Shown piece after piece: positions 11,032-23,000 of a DNA stretch of 64,000 nt (position 1 is the first letter of the stretch; each line of letters starts with the position of its first letter). The notes beneath the pieces are model-generated. The model was not told where the DNA came from. It searched no databases and saw nothing but the letters and a program-made list of their open reading frames with translations. The DNA is from Roridomyces roridus (Eukaryota > Basidiomycota > Agaricomycetes > Agaricales > Mycenaceae), in NCBI GenBank assembly GCA_029378245.1, contig JARKIF010000028.1:496001-560000 (forward strand), given 5' to 3'. The translations under genes were made by a program, and so were the position numbers.

Positions 11032-11733
11032 ATGTCCCACTACGCCAACCCCGCCCACGCCCACAGCTCCGCCCGCGGTGGCCACAGCCAACCCCACGCC
11101 CTCTCGCACGCCCTTGGCCCTCAGCATCACGTTCCGTCCAACTCGAGTTCAACCCGGCACCGCATGCCAACCGTCGAGTACAAGCCAACCAAATGGGCTT
11201 CGGCGATGGCCGGCAACGGTTGGCAGAAACGCGTCCTGCCTTTCGACCTCCCGGGGCAGTCCAATCAGGGTGTTTCAATGCGCGATTTGAGCAATAGGGG
11301 CCCGAACGCGCCGATTGCTGGTGCTGGTGATCAGATTTTTGCGCCGTTGGGTGTGCAGAAAATTTCGTTGCGAATTATTGTTCGTCCATTCCTTCCTCGG
11401 TGCTTCTCATATACCGATTTGATTTCAGTGGCCGGGATACCAACACGTCGAATGGAATCGGTCCATCGAAGTGAGCAGCATCACGCGTGCAGGGCTGGCG
11501 TACCAAGTCGCTTCGAACTTTGCCCGGTTCTTCGAGGTTCGTTTTTTTAGATCAACGCTCTCGTTTTCAACCCACTCATCTATCGACAGAAATCCGCCTA
11601 TGAGACTCCGAGCTCTGCGACGCACTACCTCATCTCCCCCGCCGGCGTGCGATTCGAGCACCTCTACCTCGTCTCATTGACGAACACGATCGACAACGTC
11701 TGGCAGGCGGATGTTGCCCTTGATTTGCGGTGA
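11032..11733 (+). CDS. Small conserved-looking protein of unknown function (199 aa)
   Basis: A clean three-exon model has every splice in phase: 11032-11379, 11429-11536 and 11590-11733. The first 60 residues are rich in His, Ser, Ala and Pro (MSHYANPAHAHSSARGGHSQ) and look disordered. The rest is ordered, with WPGYQHVEWNRSIEV and THYLISPAGVRFEHLYLVSL. No signal peptide or membrane segment is seen. The family was not recognised. The regular exon structure and absence of stops make it a likely real gene. Confidence 0.65.
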
Positions 11734-12023
11734 AAGAATATGGCTGGCCCGTTGTCCTTAGATTTCCTGGACTTGTAGATCTATGATACAATCCCACGCA
11801 GTGCTTGTACTCCTCTTAATGTATTCAACGCCCGTGCGCTGCAATTTCGTGATCCTGATACAAAATGATCTATCGTCCACGCTGCAAGCCTATTCCCCGA
11901 ATCGAACGAGGGTCCGCTTCCTAGTGCACCACGATGCTGCGACCGGGAGCATGATAATCAGAAGCATTTAAAGGGCCTAACGTAGTTACTACTAATTTCA
12001 ATATATAAAGGACTCTCAGACTC

Positions 12024-13837
12024 TCAGACTTCCTCCACCGACATATTCTGGAATCGCACCACAGTCTTCATGCCAGAGCTCACACTCCCCTGTTCGAATT
12101 CACTGTTGCTGCCGCCAGCGCTCCCCCACTTCCCCTCCTCCTCCCGCGAGTCAACATTGCTCTTGCTCTCCACAGCCGTTGTATTGGCATGCGACGCACG
12201 AGCACTAACAACCGGATCCACACCGAAATCATTCACAGAGATGATCGTCGATATGACAGATCTAGACCGCCCGGCGACGCGGAATTCCGTTTCGCTGATT
12301 TCACCGACATCGTCGCCCCGAGCGGACGGGCCTTTGTTGGATCCAGAGCCGGCAAGTTGATCTTCGTCCCATTTGCGCAGGTAGAGGATGAAGCGCGCGG
12401 TTAGGAGGCACGAGAGGCTGGGCCGGTATTAGCATTAGCGAGGCCTTGAAGGAGGGAGGGAAGAGGACTGACGGGAGGGTAAACGCGTTCGGGAGGCGCT
12501 GGAAGAATCCTGCCTGAACAGGAAATGGTTGCATTAGAAGAACAATCAGATCGGAGTCACGGCCACGCATACCGGTGCGCGCTGTCGTTGAATTTATCAT
12601 CAGTCAACCACTGCGAAGATGTAGCAGAGACGCGACTGACATAGTTCAGAATCACCGCAGCCGTGGTGAAGATGGATATCGTGCTTTGAGGAACAATTTA
12701 CCGCCGCACGGAGCGCAGCAATGACCGACGTACCAGAAATACAGTATCCCTGGGCACCAGAGATAAGTAAGAGCCGCGCCTCGGGGATACCACGACTTAC
12801 CTTGCTCGAACATGACAAACAAAATACTCCTTCGCTGGTCCGCCATTCCTCCGGTCTTGAACGCCACGAGGCTTCTCACGAGGGTGAGGAACGCGGAGGA
12901 GGACTCGAAGATCACCATCAAGATGGACAACATCTCGGGAGCTGGATTTATTTAGATTAGATTGGAGATGGGGTGAGAGATGCGGGAGACCCGCTCACCA
13001 CTAAAATAAATCGAAGATGTGTATGATTAGACGACTGCGGAGGGCGATTGTACGTTCAGCGCTCAACGTACATTGGAAGGCTGGACGATCCGACACAGCG
13101 TAGCCCTGGGACGTGCGTCTGCGAAAAGTGCGGTCAGTGCGTTGAGTGGAGTGGCGGTAGCTGTGAGCATACGATATCAAGTGCGACACAGGCGAGGCCC
13201 ACGACACCCATATACGCGAGGATCCAAGGATTCTTCCCATAGACCGCGTAGGTCCGCATCGTGAACACCGCTGCCAGCCGAAGGAAGGGTGAGTCAGTCC
13301 TGTTCGTCGCCTGCGATGTTGAATTCGACACACCGATGACCGCAGCGCGGCCGATTACGCTGAGGGCGCCAACGATTTTGTACCAGACATCGCACCTACA
13401 CAAGCTGAGCAAACTTCCGGGGTCCAAGCAAGATCAAGCATACTGAGACCGAGGTCAGCTGAGTTATCCGTTCAACAAACAAGTAGCCACGGACCGTAGA
13501 GCCGAGTTCATGGGCGATGGCAAGTAGATAAAGCACGTTCGCGATGAGGGCGTAGCGGCAGCCAAAGTACAGAGCGGTGGAAAGGCGGAATTTCTGGCCC
13601 CAGATGTATTTGACCTCTTTTGGAAAAGTCAAGGCATAGTCGTAGTAGAGAAAGGCTGTTCGTTGTCGATTTATTAGCGCCAGTGATGAGTAGGTAGACG
13701 CGGCGCACCTAGGCTGGAGTATTGAAGCCGAAACTGTAAAAAGCTGGAGAACGCGGACGTTGAACGTTGAGTGCCGGGACAAGGACTGTGGGGAGAACCT
13801 ACTGAGTCGTGGCAGCTGCGATAGCTTTGGAAGACAT
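12024..13837 (-). CDS. DUF6533 multi-pass membrane protein, copy 1
   Basis: The minus-strand start at 13837 (MSSKAIAAATT) is spliced to HFLQFRLQYSSL, then to the DUF6533 core FLYYDYALTFPKEVKYIWGQ and STALYFGCRYALIANVLYLL. Later exons give CDVWYKIVGALSVIGRAAVI, the charged turn RTYAVYGKNPWILAYMGVVG, and LSILMVIFESSSAFLTLVRS. A long polar cytosolic tail ends FQNMSVEEV at 12024. These proteins are basidiomycete-specific, with about seven TM helices and no established function. The tail motif VNDFGVDPVVSA matches VSLDDFGPDPTAKVS in the copy at 34260-35992. At least eight short introns are inferred; the small exons around 12600-13060 are the least certain. Confidence 0.7.
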
Positions 13838-14875
13838 AGAGGCGAGGAAGATTGGGGATCGGCAGTGCACGAGTGGGGGCCCTAGTTTAAAGACTCGTTA
13901 TTCCTGGCTTCATACATCTTACGGACTGGACCGATGTTGGATTACATCCATCTATCAAGGAGCCTGGGCCAGTACGCGTGAAACGGGGCATGCGGGAGAG
14001 CCGCGGATGGATACTTCGTTGCGCAGCTCCATTACGATACAGATGGGTCAGTTGGCCTGGGTTCCGAGAATACGACTGGAGTGAGATCCTTGGGTGACGC
14101 CATCGGTTGTTCCAAGAACTAGAAAGCAGCTCAGGAGCTGATCGTGAATGAACTAAAAGAGCCTCCTGAGGGTCCAGAGAATTGCACGCTGTAATTTTTT
14201 TGCCGCCAGAACAGAATCCATCATCGCTGCATCAAAAGGAGTTGGGAGTTGGATCTGGAAAGCATCTTTCTCAGGCAGTGCAGTGCGGTGATCGTGGGAC
14301 GTCGCAGTTTGTCTGTGGGAGTCTCTGGGAGAGCGGAGAGTCTGACTCACTGATGGTTGGCCCAGCGAGAAGCGTGATCTTGATAAGGAATGCGGCGAGT
14401 GTGGGCGGTAACCACACAGTTACAGGGTGGGCAGACTTGCTCATGAGTGGGAGAGGGAAAGAGATGGCGATAAGTAGCAGCACGTGTCGATGCATTACGC
14501 AATGGCGAGTAGTCATTGATTGACAGCTCCTCTTGACTCCGCCCAACATACTGCCAGGTCCTCGCTTTTATCCACCCTCGTTGCTCCTTTGGTCCAACAA
14601 GGGACTACCCGCTGCTCGGGCGGAGGCTTACCGGAAATCATGGGCTCCTATTGGCCTCCTCAAGCGCTGTCTTCAACGTCCCGGCGGTCCTGCTGCCCGG
14701 CCTTACATTCCCAATAGCCTCGCTTTGGTCTTGCTTCTGCGCTTTCGCCCGTCACATCGTGAATTCAAGGCTAAATTAAAGATACAAATCAAGCACCTCA
14801 AGTACAGAATTCGAACCCAGAGACTGATCGAACGATCCAGTGCTGCATAAATATTTGACTCTTCGGCCCCTCCAC

Positions 14876-16041
14876 TCAAAAGGATTCCGGCTTGCTAGCG
14901 TGCGAACCATCGGAGAAGCCGCCGAATGCGACAGTGTTTGTTACCCGACTCCCACTTGGCATGCTGCGCATACGGATGCTGGACATTGTCCCCTGCCACG
15001 TTTCATCCGGACGCGCAAGGCCAAATGTGACGCGCGCGACAATGAGAGTCGGAGCAATCCCCTGTGTTCGATACATCGGTCAGCTCATCATTATTCTGAG
15101 GCCACAGAGGAATAGACCTCACCGTCATTTGCGCCAGCACCACCTGAGGGTACCCATCATCGATACTGCTTTCCACGAGGTATGGAAGGAACACGATCAA
15201 GGTCACCGAATACAAGAACGCAGATTCCACGATGATCTCGATTACCCGTGTGTACCCACGCGCCTTTCGTGTCTCACTGTCGCTCATCATGAAAATGCGG
15301 TAGATGATGAGGATCGTGGCCAGGCAGGTCGTGACCAGTGACAGGCTGAAGTACGGTGTAGCGAAATTGAAATAGGTGACGTCGGCATCTGGGTTGATGA
15401 TGAATTGTGCTTGTTCGTGGATGTCCGCGAAGCCGAGGGCTACGGATAAGCGACGGTGAGCATTTTCTACTTAACTTAGCGAATAGCTTACCTGTGCCCG
15501 CCAGGGTACAGAGTATAGGCAGAGTGACGACAACCCAGTTGTGGTTCCACATCGTCCAGCATCGCCAGATCTGTACGCTCACCACTTAGTCCCTACCAAG
15601 AGAATAACAAACAAACGCCGCACCAATACAAAGTCTGCGATCATTGTGTTCACTGTGAGTGCCACTGCACTCGTCATAGCCAGCCAGAGTGGCGCCCCTT
15701 CGAACAGGTATGTCCCGGTAGAATCCGGGGTCTCGCCATTGTCGATGAAACCCCGCTTCAGCAGAATCCAGTCGCTGATTACGTGCACGGTCGAAAGGAT
15801 GTACATCATGATCAGCGCAACGAACAACCCTGGGGTGGTGCGGTAGATGGGACGCTTGAATACTGGTGTGTCGTTCTTCAGTCTAATTGAGGGCTCGCTA
15901 GATGATACGAGACTTACCCATCCCGTAGAGCGTGACGAAGAAAAGGCCGGTGTATATGCCATTCATCCAGAGTTGCACGAAGGTCTCTTGCAGGTACACG
16001 ATACGCACAAAGGCAAGGCCGTTGTCTGTGCTGTTCGACAT
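14876..16041 (-). CDS. Seven-TM-like fungal membrane protein
   Basis: The start at 16041 gives MSNSTDNGLAFVRIVYLQET and a first hydrophobic helix. Exon 1 is 15918-16041 and exon 2 is 15624-15862 (FKRPIYRTTPGLFVALIMMY, FEGAPLWLAMTSAVALTVNT). Further exons carry QIWRCWTMWNHNWVVVTLPI, FNFATPYFSLSLVTTCLATI and the cytosolic loop RIFMMSDSETRKARGYTRVI. The C-terminus is LARPDETWQGTMSS followed by a polar tail to 14876. This arrangement matches the large group of uncharacterised basidiomycete 7-TM proteins related in layout to DUF6533/6534. The exon 2/3 junction near 15585-15624 does not splice in phase as read, so the model needs a transcript or hides a small indel. Confidence 0.65.
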
Positions 16042-16790
16042 TGTGACCGAAGCTGAACGGTGAGTGTGGAATACTTGCGTCTCATCGTTGCCCCAGAGCC
16101 TTTTTATTCAGAGCTGTCATTTCACCTCGATGATAGGTCGGCTGAGTGTGAAACGAAAATACGACCGGGAGATCAACACACCAATCTGTGATTGTGGTGC
16201 ATGGGCTAGATTCACATGGACACGGGGAGAGAACACCCGATATAATCGAAATTCGGTCGGCAGCACTTCAACGCTAGTCTGTCGCGACTTCTCCCGGAGG
16301 CAAGGGAAAGAGTTCTATTCCCGTAGAGCCTTGAACGGATATTAATTTGATGTCAGTTGCACTTGATGGAAACTTTTCAAGCATTGCATCAACCCAAGTT
16401 TCTCATGGGGCATCACTGGATTTCGAACTTCCCGCGATCGCGGGATGAGCGAATTTTGCATCTGCCCATCACTGACAGAATCCCGGCTTTTTGCCGAGAG
16501 GTATTACCCTCTTCTCCCGATACCAACCCGACACTGTGCGAGCAAAACTGAGGGTTCTCATACCGGAATGCCTTGACAGAGATGCAGCGGAAGCAACCGA
16601 CTGGATGTGAGTTCTATATATGAATCATTATCGCTCCATATGCTGCATTTGTAGAGTGCGGATGGTGCATTGATATTGAGTGTATTCTGTTTATATTGTT
16701 CTGCACGATTTGGCATCGACGTGCACCAATATCGGCCAGACAGGTTGTGGGAACTCGGAATCAGTTTCCTGGAGAACATCAAAAGAGTTG

Positions 16791-17016
16791 CGAGCCTCAA
16801 GCGACGGTGCTGAAAGTGCGGCGCTGCGACAGTACATATTCCCACGGTTCAACATCTCCCGAAAAGTCGTGGGAAAGATCTCGCCTTCTTCTCCCGACGG
16901 TGTGGGCGTTTCGGGATCCTCCCGGAAGATATGTGACATCTTCCGGCTTTGTGAGATCTAGAAACAAGCCGCACACACATCATCAAGCCACGGAGCTGGG
17001 TTCTCAGGGTTCGGGA
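16791..17016 (+). promoter_or_regulatory. SSP-associated upstream block (copy upstream of 17329)
   Basis: This block contains TATTCCCACGGTTCAACATC, TCTCCCGA, CTTCTCCCGA, CTCCCGG and TTCGGGAGAATG within about 200 bp. It ends some 310 bp before the SSP start. Closely similar blocks lie upstream of the SSP genes at 19463, 32820, 38123 and 58323, in the matching orientation. This suggests a shared promoter region, or at least a co-duplicated flank. Regulatory function is inferred from position only. Confidence 0.5.
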
Positions 17017-17328
17017 GAATGCACATGTGGCCTAACTCGGTGTTTCGCACCATTGAACCAGGCGTTGATGACACTTGCTACGACTCAATAGTTACCCGGT
17101 ATTATGATGTTTCTTGCCGAGGCTGGGGGAAATTTCAACCCCAGTACAGAGCACAAATTGATGCGGACCAAACTTACACCAAAGAATCTGGGCGTTGGTC
17201 TTACACTCGTTCGTGCATTCAATTCCGGAGTTCGGCTGAACTATCCCAGGGTCTCCCTATATCTAACCAGGTCTTCAAATCTCAGTGACTCCACGAACCC
17301 CGCTGTCTGTTCTGTGATTACCTTGCTC

Positions 17329-17639
17329 ATGGCATTCAAGATTATACACCCCGTCATTATCCTTGCATTCCTTGCCTCTTGTGGTATGGAAGGTATTTCC
17401 GTCTAGCCCCTGCAGACATTTCACGGCCATTCTGACGCCGGGACAGCTTTTGGCGCAAGGATTGGTCTGTATTGCTGGCTGTAGCACCCCCTCGGGATCT
17501 TGGTCTCATTGCTTCCTTCCCAGAAATGCGACAATCAGTGTTTGTGCCCACTGGGACTGTCACTGCAGACAAAGACTGCCCAACCAATGCCATTGATGGC
17601 AATCGGTGCCCCAACAACTGCTGTGGTCAGGGGTTTTAG
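17329..17639 (+). CDS. Small secreted Cys-rich peptide (SSP) copy a, diverged
   Basis: Exon 1 (17329-17392) gives the signal peptide MAFKIIHPVIILAFLASCGM. The last exon starts after CCCAG at 17523 and encodes MRQSVFVPTGTVTADKD, then CPTNAIDG and CPNNCCGQGF, stopping at 17639. The relation to the other copies is clear from the MAFKI signal peptide, the MRQS exon start and the CP..CCGQG ending. The NGGEI exon is not recognisable between 17393 and 17523, so the middle of the model is unsure and the copy may be decaying. Confidence 0.55.
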
Positions 17640-17823
17640 CAGAAGAGACTGAAGGGTGTGTCCTTTTTCAATAATCATACAAACACTCATGTAGGAGCAC
17701 CTTCACAGAGACAAAGAAGAGGTGAAATATCAAATGAACATTTGGTGAGACTACTACTTCCCGTTGGATGGACCATTGGTATACTGTGCACAGGTTTATT
17801 TGATTGTTCAAGTTGCATGTTTT

Positions 17824-18190
17824 TCAGTGGTGTTTATGGAATTCCGCGTACTTTAGGAATCCTATGTACATTAGTTTTCTCGACAGGACTGGCTTTATCA
17901 CATGGAAACGATCACAATGTGTTCAACCCTCAAACCGTTCCAAGATGTCATGTCGTACATGTTGCATCCTTGGCAGCCGCGCTTGTAAGTTGTGATGAAG
18001 GAAACAATGAGAGCGAGCAGAAGTTGTAAGTATGTGGAATTGAAGGTATGAAAGGAGCACAAATTTGGTTCATAGTCCTTGTGCCATCTCCCGGCTTTGG
18101 CCCAACCGAAATCTTTCCCACATCTCTGCCCCAATTCAATGACGGCTCAGAATCATGCTCCCAGGTCTCGGGAGAAGGCCTAGGGTCGGT
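17824..18190. repeat. SSP-unit 3' flank repeat
   Basis: CTATGGAATTCCGTGTACTTTAGGAATCCTGTGTACATTAG-type sequence (here from about 17835) recurs near 19868, inverted at 37390-37440 and 37708-37760, and in part near 57585. The part from 17880 to 18190, with GACATG, TTGCATCCTTGGCAG and GTCTCGGGAGAAGG, matches the inverse of 37055-37380 and part of 33020-33360. These are flanks duplicated together with SSP genes. From 18190 to 18950 nothing coding is seen; 18430-18700 is rich in CGA/ACGACTAC simple repeats. Confidence 0.6.
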
Positions 18191-18956
18191 AACCGTCTTC
18201 ACCCAGTGCTTGTACTAATTGGCATCTCTGGGTTGAAGACCGTTGAACATCAAGCCCTGTTCGATCTCAGTATTTAGACCAGCGCGATAGGTCTCAATGC
18301 ACATTCCCAAGATCAGGAAGGGTCAAAATCCCAAGTCAATTGAGGTAAAAATGAGTTCGGTGAAAAATCATTGATTGCTGTGCAAAGGTGGGCCATTGTG
18401 CAAAGAGGGGCAAATGATAGTACAAATAGTAGTAGTATAAATTAGCAAGTAGAATACCTGGAACGGGGAATACGAACACGGGATTTATACGGAACTACGA
18501 TTACGGAACGACTACGACTTACGGTTTCGGCATACGACTACGACATACGACAACGGTTTCAACACACTCTGCTTCTTTCTATACTCGCTCTCATCAGCCT
18601 AAACTGTGCAAGACACTGACTTACAGGATAGCATTTCATATTGAGCTGGTCTCAATTCGACGACGACGACTACGACGACAACTATCTGGCGACATCCTTT
18701 TGAATTTGATTGTTGACTTCTGATTTTCTAGGTTTTACATTGCACGCTGGTCGTTGCTTTTACTTGCCCCACACCCATCGTTTCATCCGAACTAGATTAG
18801 GTCGTATACTTCGACCCGAACCCCCCGAACACACACAACTTGCTCGCGCGTACCACCCCCTTCCCACAACCTCACCCCATCACACTCTTGGCTGGTCCAG
18901 GGTATTTTTATTGGTTTTATTTTACTGGTGGTTCGTACGTTCGCATTTCAATGTAG

Positions 18957-19140
18957 GTCGATTCGATATCTCCCCGAAAAGTCGTGAGAGGGATCGCGAC
19001 GCCTTCTCCCGATGCTGTGAGAGTGTCCGGATCCTCCTTGAAGATTTGTGATATCTTCTCCCGGCCTTGTGAGAAACAATAGCCCGAACACACGTATTCA
19101 TTAAGCCGCGGAATCGGGTTCTCAGGGCTCGGGAGAACGC
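18957..19140 (+). promoter_or_regulatory. SSP-associated upstream block (copy upstream of 19463)
   Basis: GATATCTCCCCGAAAAGTCG, CTTCTCCCGATGCTGTGAGA, TCTTCTCCCGGCC and GGGCTCGGGAGAACGC follow one another as in the block at 16791-17016. The spacing to the gene is also similar, about 320 bp before the ATG. Intervening bases have diverged, while the CTCCCGA/TCGGGAG words are kept. Confidence 0.5.
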
Positions 19141-19462
19141 ACAGGAAGCATCTTCATACCATTGATTCACTGCGTTCAATGCGGCCAAGTAGTTTATGTG
19201 ATTCTCGTTTTGCTTAGTTCCAATTGTCCAACAAGTTCCCAAGGTCATGGGACACCTGTTGGAACTCTCATCTTTTTTTAACTCCTTACCCATCTCCCGC
19301 CGAATCTGTGAGAAAGTTGAGAGGAGACAGGATCCGACTATGTGAAACTATCAGGTTCTGCTCGATTTGAGTGGTACTTATACATGATGGGTCTCAATTT
19401 TCAACGCCACTCACCCTCACCCGGGTCCACCGTTCTTGTGTGCTCTCACCAATCTGGGCGTC

Positions 19463-19755
19463 ATGGCCTTCAAGATTATGTTCCCTGTGCTCCTTCTGCT
19501 CCTCGTAATGTCTGGCACAAAAGGTACGCCCACCCATGACGGTTCAGTGACAAGATTTCTGATTTTTTGTGTGTGTGCAGTCAACGGCGGAGAAATCGGC
19601 GAGTCTCCCAAAACGCTGTTTGCTGTGGCTCTGATTATCTTCCTACAGGAATCAGACAAGCACCGTCCACCACAATTGACACCCCTGACCCCGCCTGCAT
19701 AACCAAGACCCCGAACAGTCAGTGCCCCCCGTGCTGCGGCCAGGGTACACGCTAG
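19463..19755 (+). CDS. Small secreted Cys-rich peptide (SSP) copy b
   Basis: Three exons fit. Exon 1 from 19463 gives MAFKIMFPVLLLLLVMSGTK and ends at GTACGC. Exon 2, after GTGTGCAG, gives VNGGEI. Exon 3, after CTTCCTACAG, gives IRQAPSTTIDTPDPAC, ITKTPNSQ and CPPCCGQGTR, with TAG at 19753-19755. The second intron would begin with GC (GCGAGT), a rarer but known donor. The product is about 55 aa, of which about 35 would be secreted. Cysteines are in the pattern C-x9-C-x2-C-C. Homologous units lie at 17329, 32573, 37841, 38826, 57941 and 58778. Function is unknown. Confidence 0.7.
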
Positions 19756-20084
19756 CCTCAGTGGCTACGATACGAGCTGGGAAGAGTTTGAAGAATATGT
19801 AGGTCTCCCAATCTTTGGTACTTCTGAAACTGATGATCCGATGCTGCAACTGTTATTCCAGTTTTCCTGGGGTGGCTATGGAATTCCGTGTACTTTAGGA
19901 ATCCTGTGTACATTAGTTTTCTCGACGTTCACAAACATTTCATGCTTCAAAGTGGAAAGAAATGAGGAACTATGTAACTTGCTTTGTTCAACTCTCCCAG
20001 AATCTGTATCTTTGCCTCGTTTCCAAGGTGGCGAGACACCTGTACATGGCAACTCTCGTGTATTGCATCTCCCGGAGTTAGATA

Positions 20085-23000
20085 CAGGCTTATACGGGGT
20101 TCTGATGTATCACGGTTCGGTCGTTGACCCACTCGATCGTGATGCATCACCATCGGTCATTGGCCAAACTACGTGATGCATGACACTTGGCCGTGTGGTA
20201 CCAGCAGGTACCAGCCCAATGCGGCAGCCCTCCTTGGCGCGTGCCCTATCATGCGCACCTCCGCTCGTTGTCCAGGCGCCTGATTGCGCTTGATGGTCCG
20301 TGCACGAGGGCGGCCCGCCTTCGCTCAATTAGGGATTTTGTTTACGCATGTTACGATCACCCTCTCTCGCTTCCTCCCTCCTTCGGGCTTGCTCCTCCTC
20401 CCTTCCTCCGGCTTCCCTGCTCCTGTAATTCGGTAAACCCACCCTTTAACACCAAATCCATGCACATACACCGCCAAATTCGTGTTTCAATCACTCAAAT
20501 GCCCGTACATAGCCTGGCATCATTGGGAGCACTGGCCTCCTTTTCCGCGCCAATATCGGGTCATCGGGCTCGTCACTGCAGGCGCGCAGACTTGTATATG
20601 TTGGAATGAAGGGGCCGGAGACTCAGGTGCGCACAAGGAGTCTTTCAGCTGTAATACCCCGCTCAATTTTGGCCCTTCCACCGGCTCCACCCTCCCTTGA
20701 CCTTCACCCCTGCTTCCGTATGCTGCACGGCACCACTCAAAATACGGTCACACTTTTAGATAGCCCAATATCCCATTCACCCAACAGATATCCGCGTTGG
20801 AATCGTCCAAAAGCCCAGAAATTGGGCTCGCTCGCCGGGGATGGCTAGGCTTTTCGTTGGCGCCGATACGTTTATTAACTCGGTCTCTGTCCTTGTACAT
20901 GCTAGTGGGTGATGTAGCGGGCTCTTAGGTGCGTATGCTGCCGTCATGCGCAGCAATCTCTCATCACTGGCCTGCCCAGCGCCTTGGGCTCATTTTGAGC
21001 CCGACCCAGCGCGATTATCTTGATTCTTCGTGATTCCCAGCTCTCGCACCCCTCCTGCGCGTCCAGTCATGCAGCCGTTATGCACCTTTGCTCCCTCACT
21101 CGATCAGGCTCCCTTCTCCCGCCCCACACTTCCACACGCAGTCGTTCTACTCGCATTTGTTACCACCACACACACACGAAAAAAGGGCCAACTCACCAGC
21201 GACTGCTAGGCCTGGCATTACGACCCCTTCGATGATTCATCGGGTTCCCAGGTGCGTGCACTGTCTTCACCCGTCATATATACATGTATCTTCTCATTTG
21301 CAGTCTGCATTCATTTGGGGCTCGGGTTACTTACTCAGCGCCGGCTTTCCCCCACTTCCTCCCCACATCCGCGCGGGCTCTACCCGGGCCACCCCGCGGG
21401 CTATCACCTGCCCTTCCTTCAAAAAACAGCGGCGTTTTCATTTGTATACCAGGCTCATTCTTTGCTCCCGGTCCTGCTCCCTCGCGGTCCAGCTTGCCCT
21501 CTATCACCAGCTTCTCCTCTATGGCTTCCTCTCGTCAAGGAAGGTTTCCAGTACCCTCCGTAGCGTCTCTGCCTCCTCGACTGCTTCATAGTTCCTGAAA
21601 CATGTATTGTGTAGGATTCTAATGGGTATCTTGCATTCTTCCCGGTTCAAAGTGCTCGACTTCGCTTCGGCATTGGCGGCAGCGCATGATCGACATCAAT
21701 GTGCAGCAATTTGGCTTCCAGGAACAAGCTAGCCGATGTCAAGCCGGAATTGCCGACGCTAATCCCGACGGGCCGACTCAGACTCTTTGGCTTTCCTGCA
21801 CGACAGTGGTCAAGTATTATAGAGATTATTGTACTTTGCATACATACTATCCATTCAATACTTGAGAACTTCAGTGGCACATCCAGCAGTGAGGTAGGAA
21901 AGCCGGATTGTTGGAAGAAACTTTTGATCTCCCTTCGTTCAATGCATTTTTGTGAAACAACTTGCCTCAGTAAGGTTTCTGCTTCTCCAGATCCTCCCCA
22001 GGACCAATACGGAGTCTATTTGAATCGAAATGAACGAAATTGCGACAAGAATTGAGGAGTGTTACACCAAGGTGCTCGAAACCGACCTTCGAGCATATTG
22101 GTTCTCGTTGATGCTGCCTCACGCTTACCGACCACCCAAAAATGTTCTTCTTATTTCTTTCCTCAGACTCAACCAATCGCTGGGAAACTTGTATCCTCTC
22201 TTTCTGATGATCCAGATGAGTCCTTTTCTTGCTTCGTTGCCCTAGATTAGTGACACAGCTCTCAAGATAAAAAGCATTTGGTTGTAACCTGATATTGGAC
22301 CTCTCGGAATTTTGAATTCCCAAGTTTAAAATGAATCTTCTGAGTGAGTAGAAGATGCCCGCAGGTGCCGTTAAGCACGATTCGCTCCGTCGCACAAGTT
22401 AGAGGTGTTGGAAGGTGGCACTAATTACAAGTGAACCTCTTTTCTATTCGTGCACATTCTGACGACAAAATCTATCAGGCATTCATCAGACAAGGCACAT
22501 ACACCCCGTGGAAACGAATCTGCCACCATAAAAAATTGCTGGACCTGTTGCCGAGGCGATTTGTTTGCAATTTTGACTTATGCTGATACTGGACAGTGGA
22601 TTTTTGGAAGTCCCCGAGCTCTCTCCAGATCTTGATCCAGTTTTGAGACGAGAGACGGGTGCCGTTAGTGAACTCAGATTGTTTTTGTGGCATACGAAGG
22701 AATGCGAGTTGAACGGAGTCGTCCAGAAATGGCCATTTTGTGGCTGTACCTCTGTCATCATCTCTCCTCTCACCACCATCCTCGCCTTCGTGTACGACGT
22801 ACGCTGCCTCCAATGCCTCAAAACTCTGGGATATGGATTAGACCTGTATTTAGGGTGTATGGTGCGTCTCCTAGCCTGCCCAAATCCCCGCTTCGGTGGC
22901 CAGAGCCGCGTCAATCTCAGAGACGCCTCCTCCAGCTGAGGTCTGCCATGCCGACGAAAACTCGCTGCAATTGGGTCAAGACCATTCCAGACGAACTCTG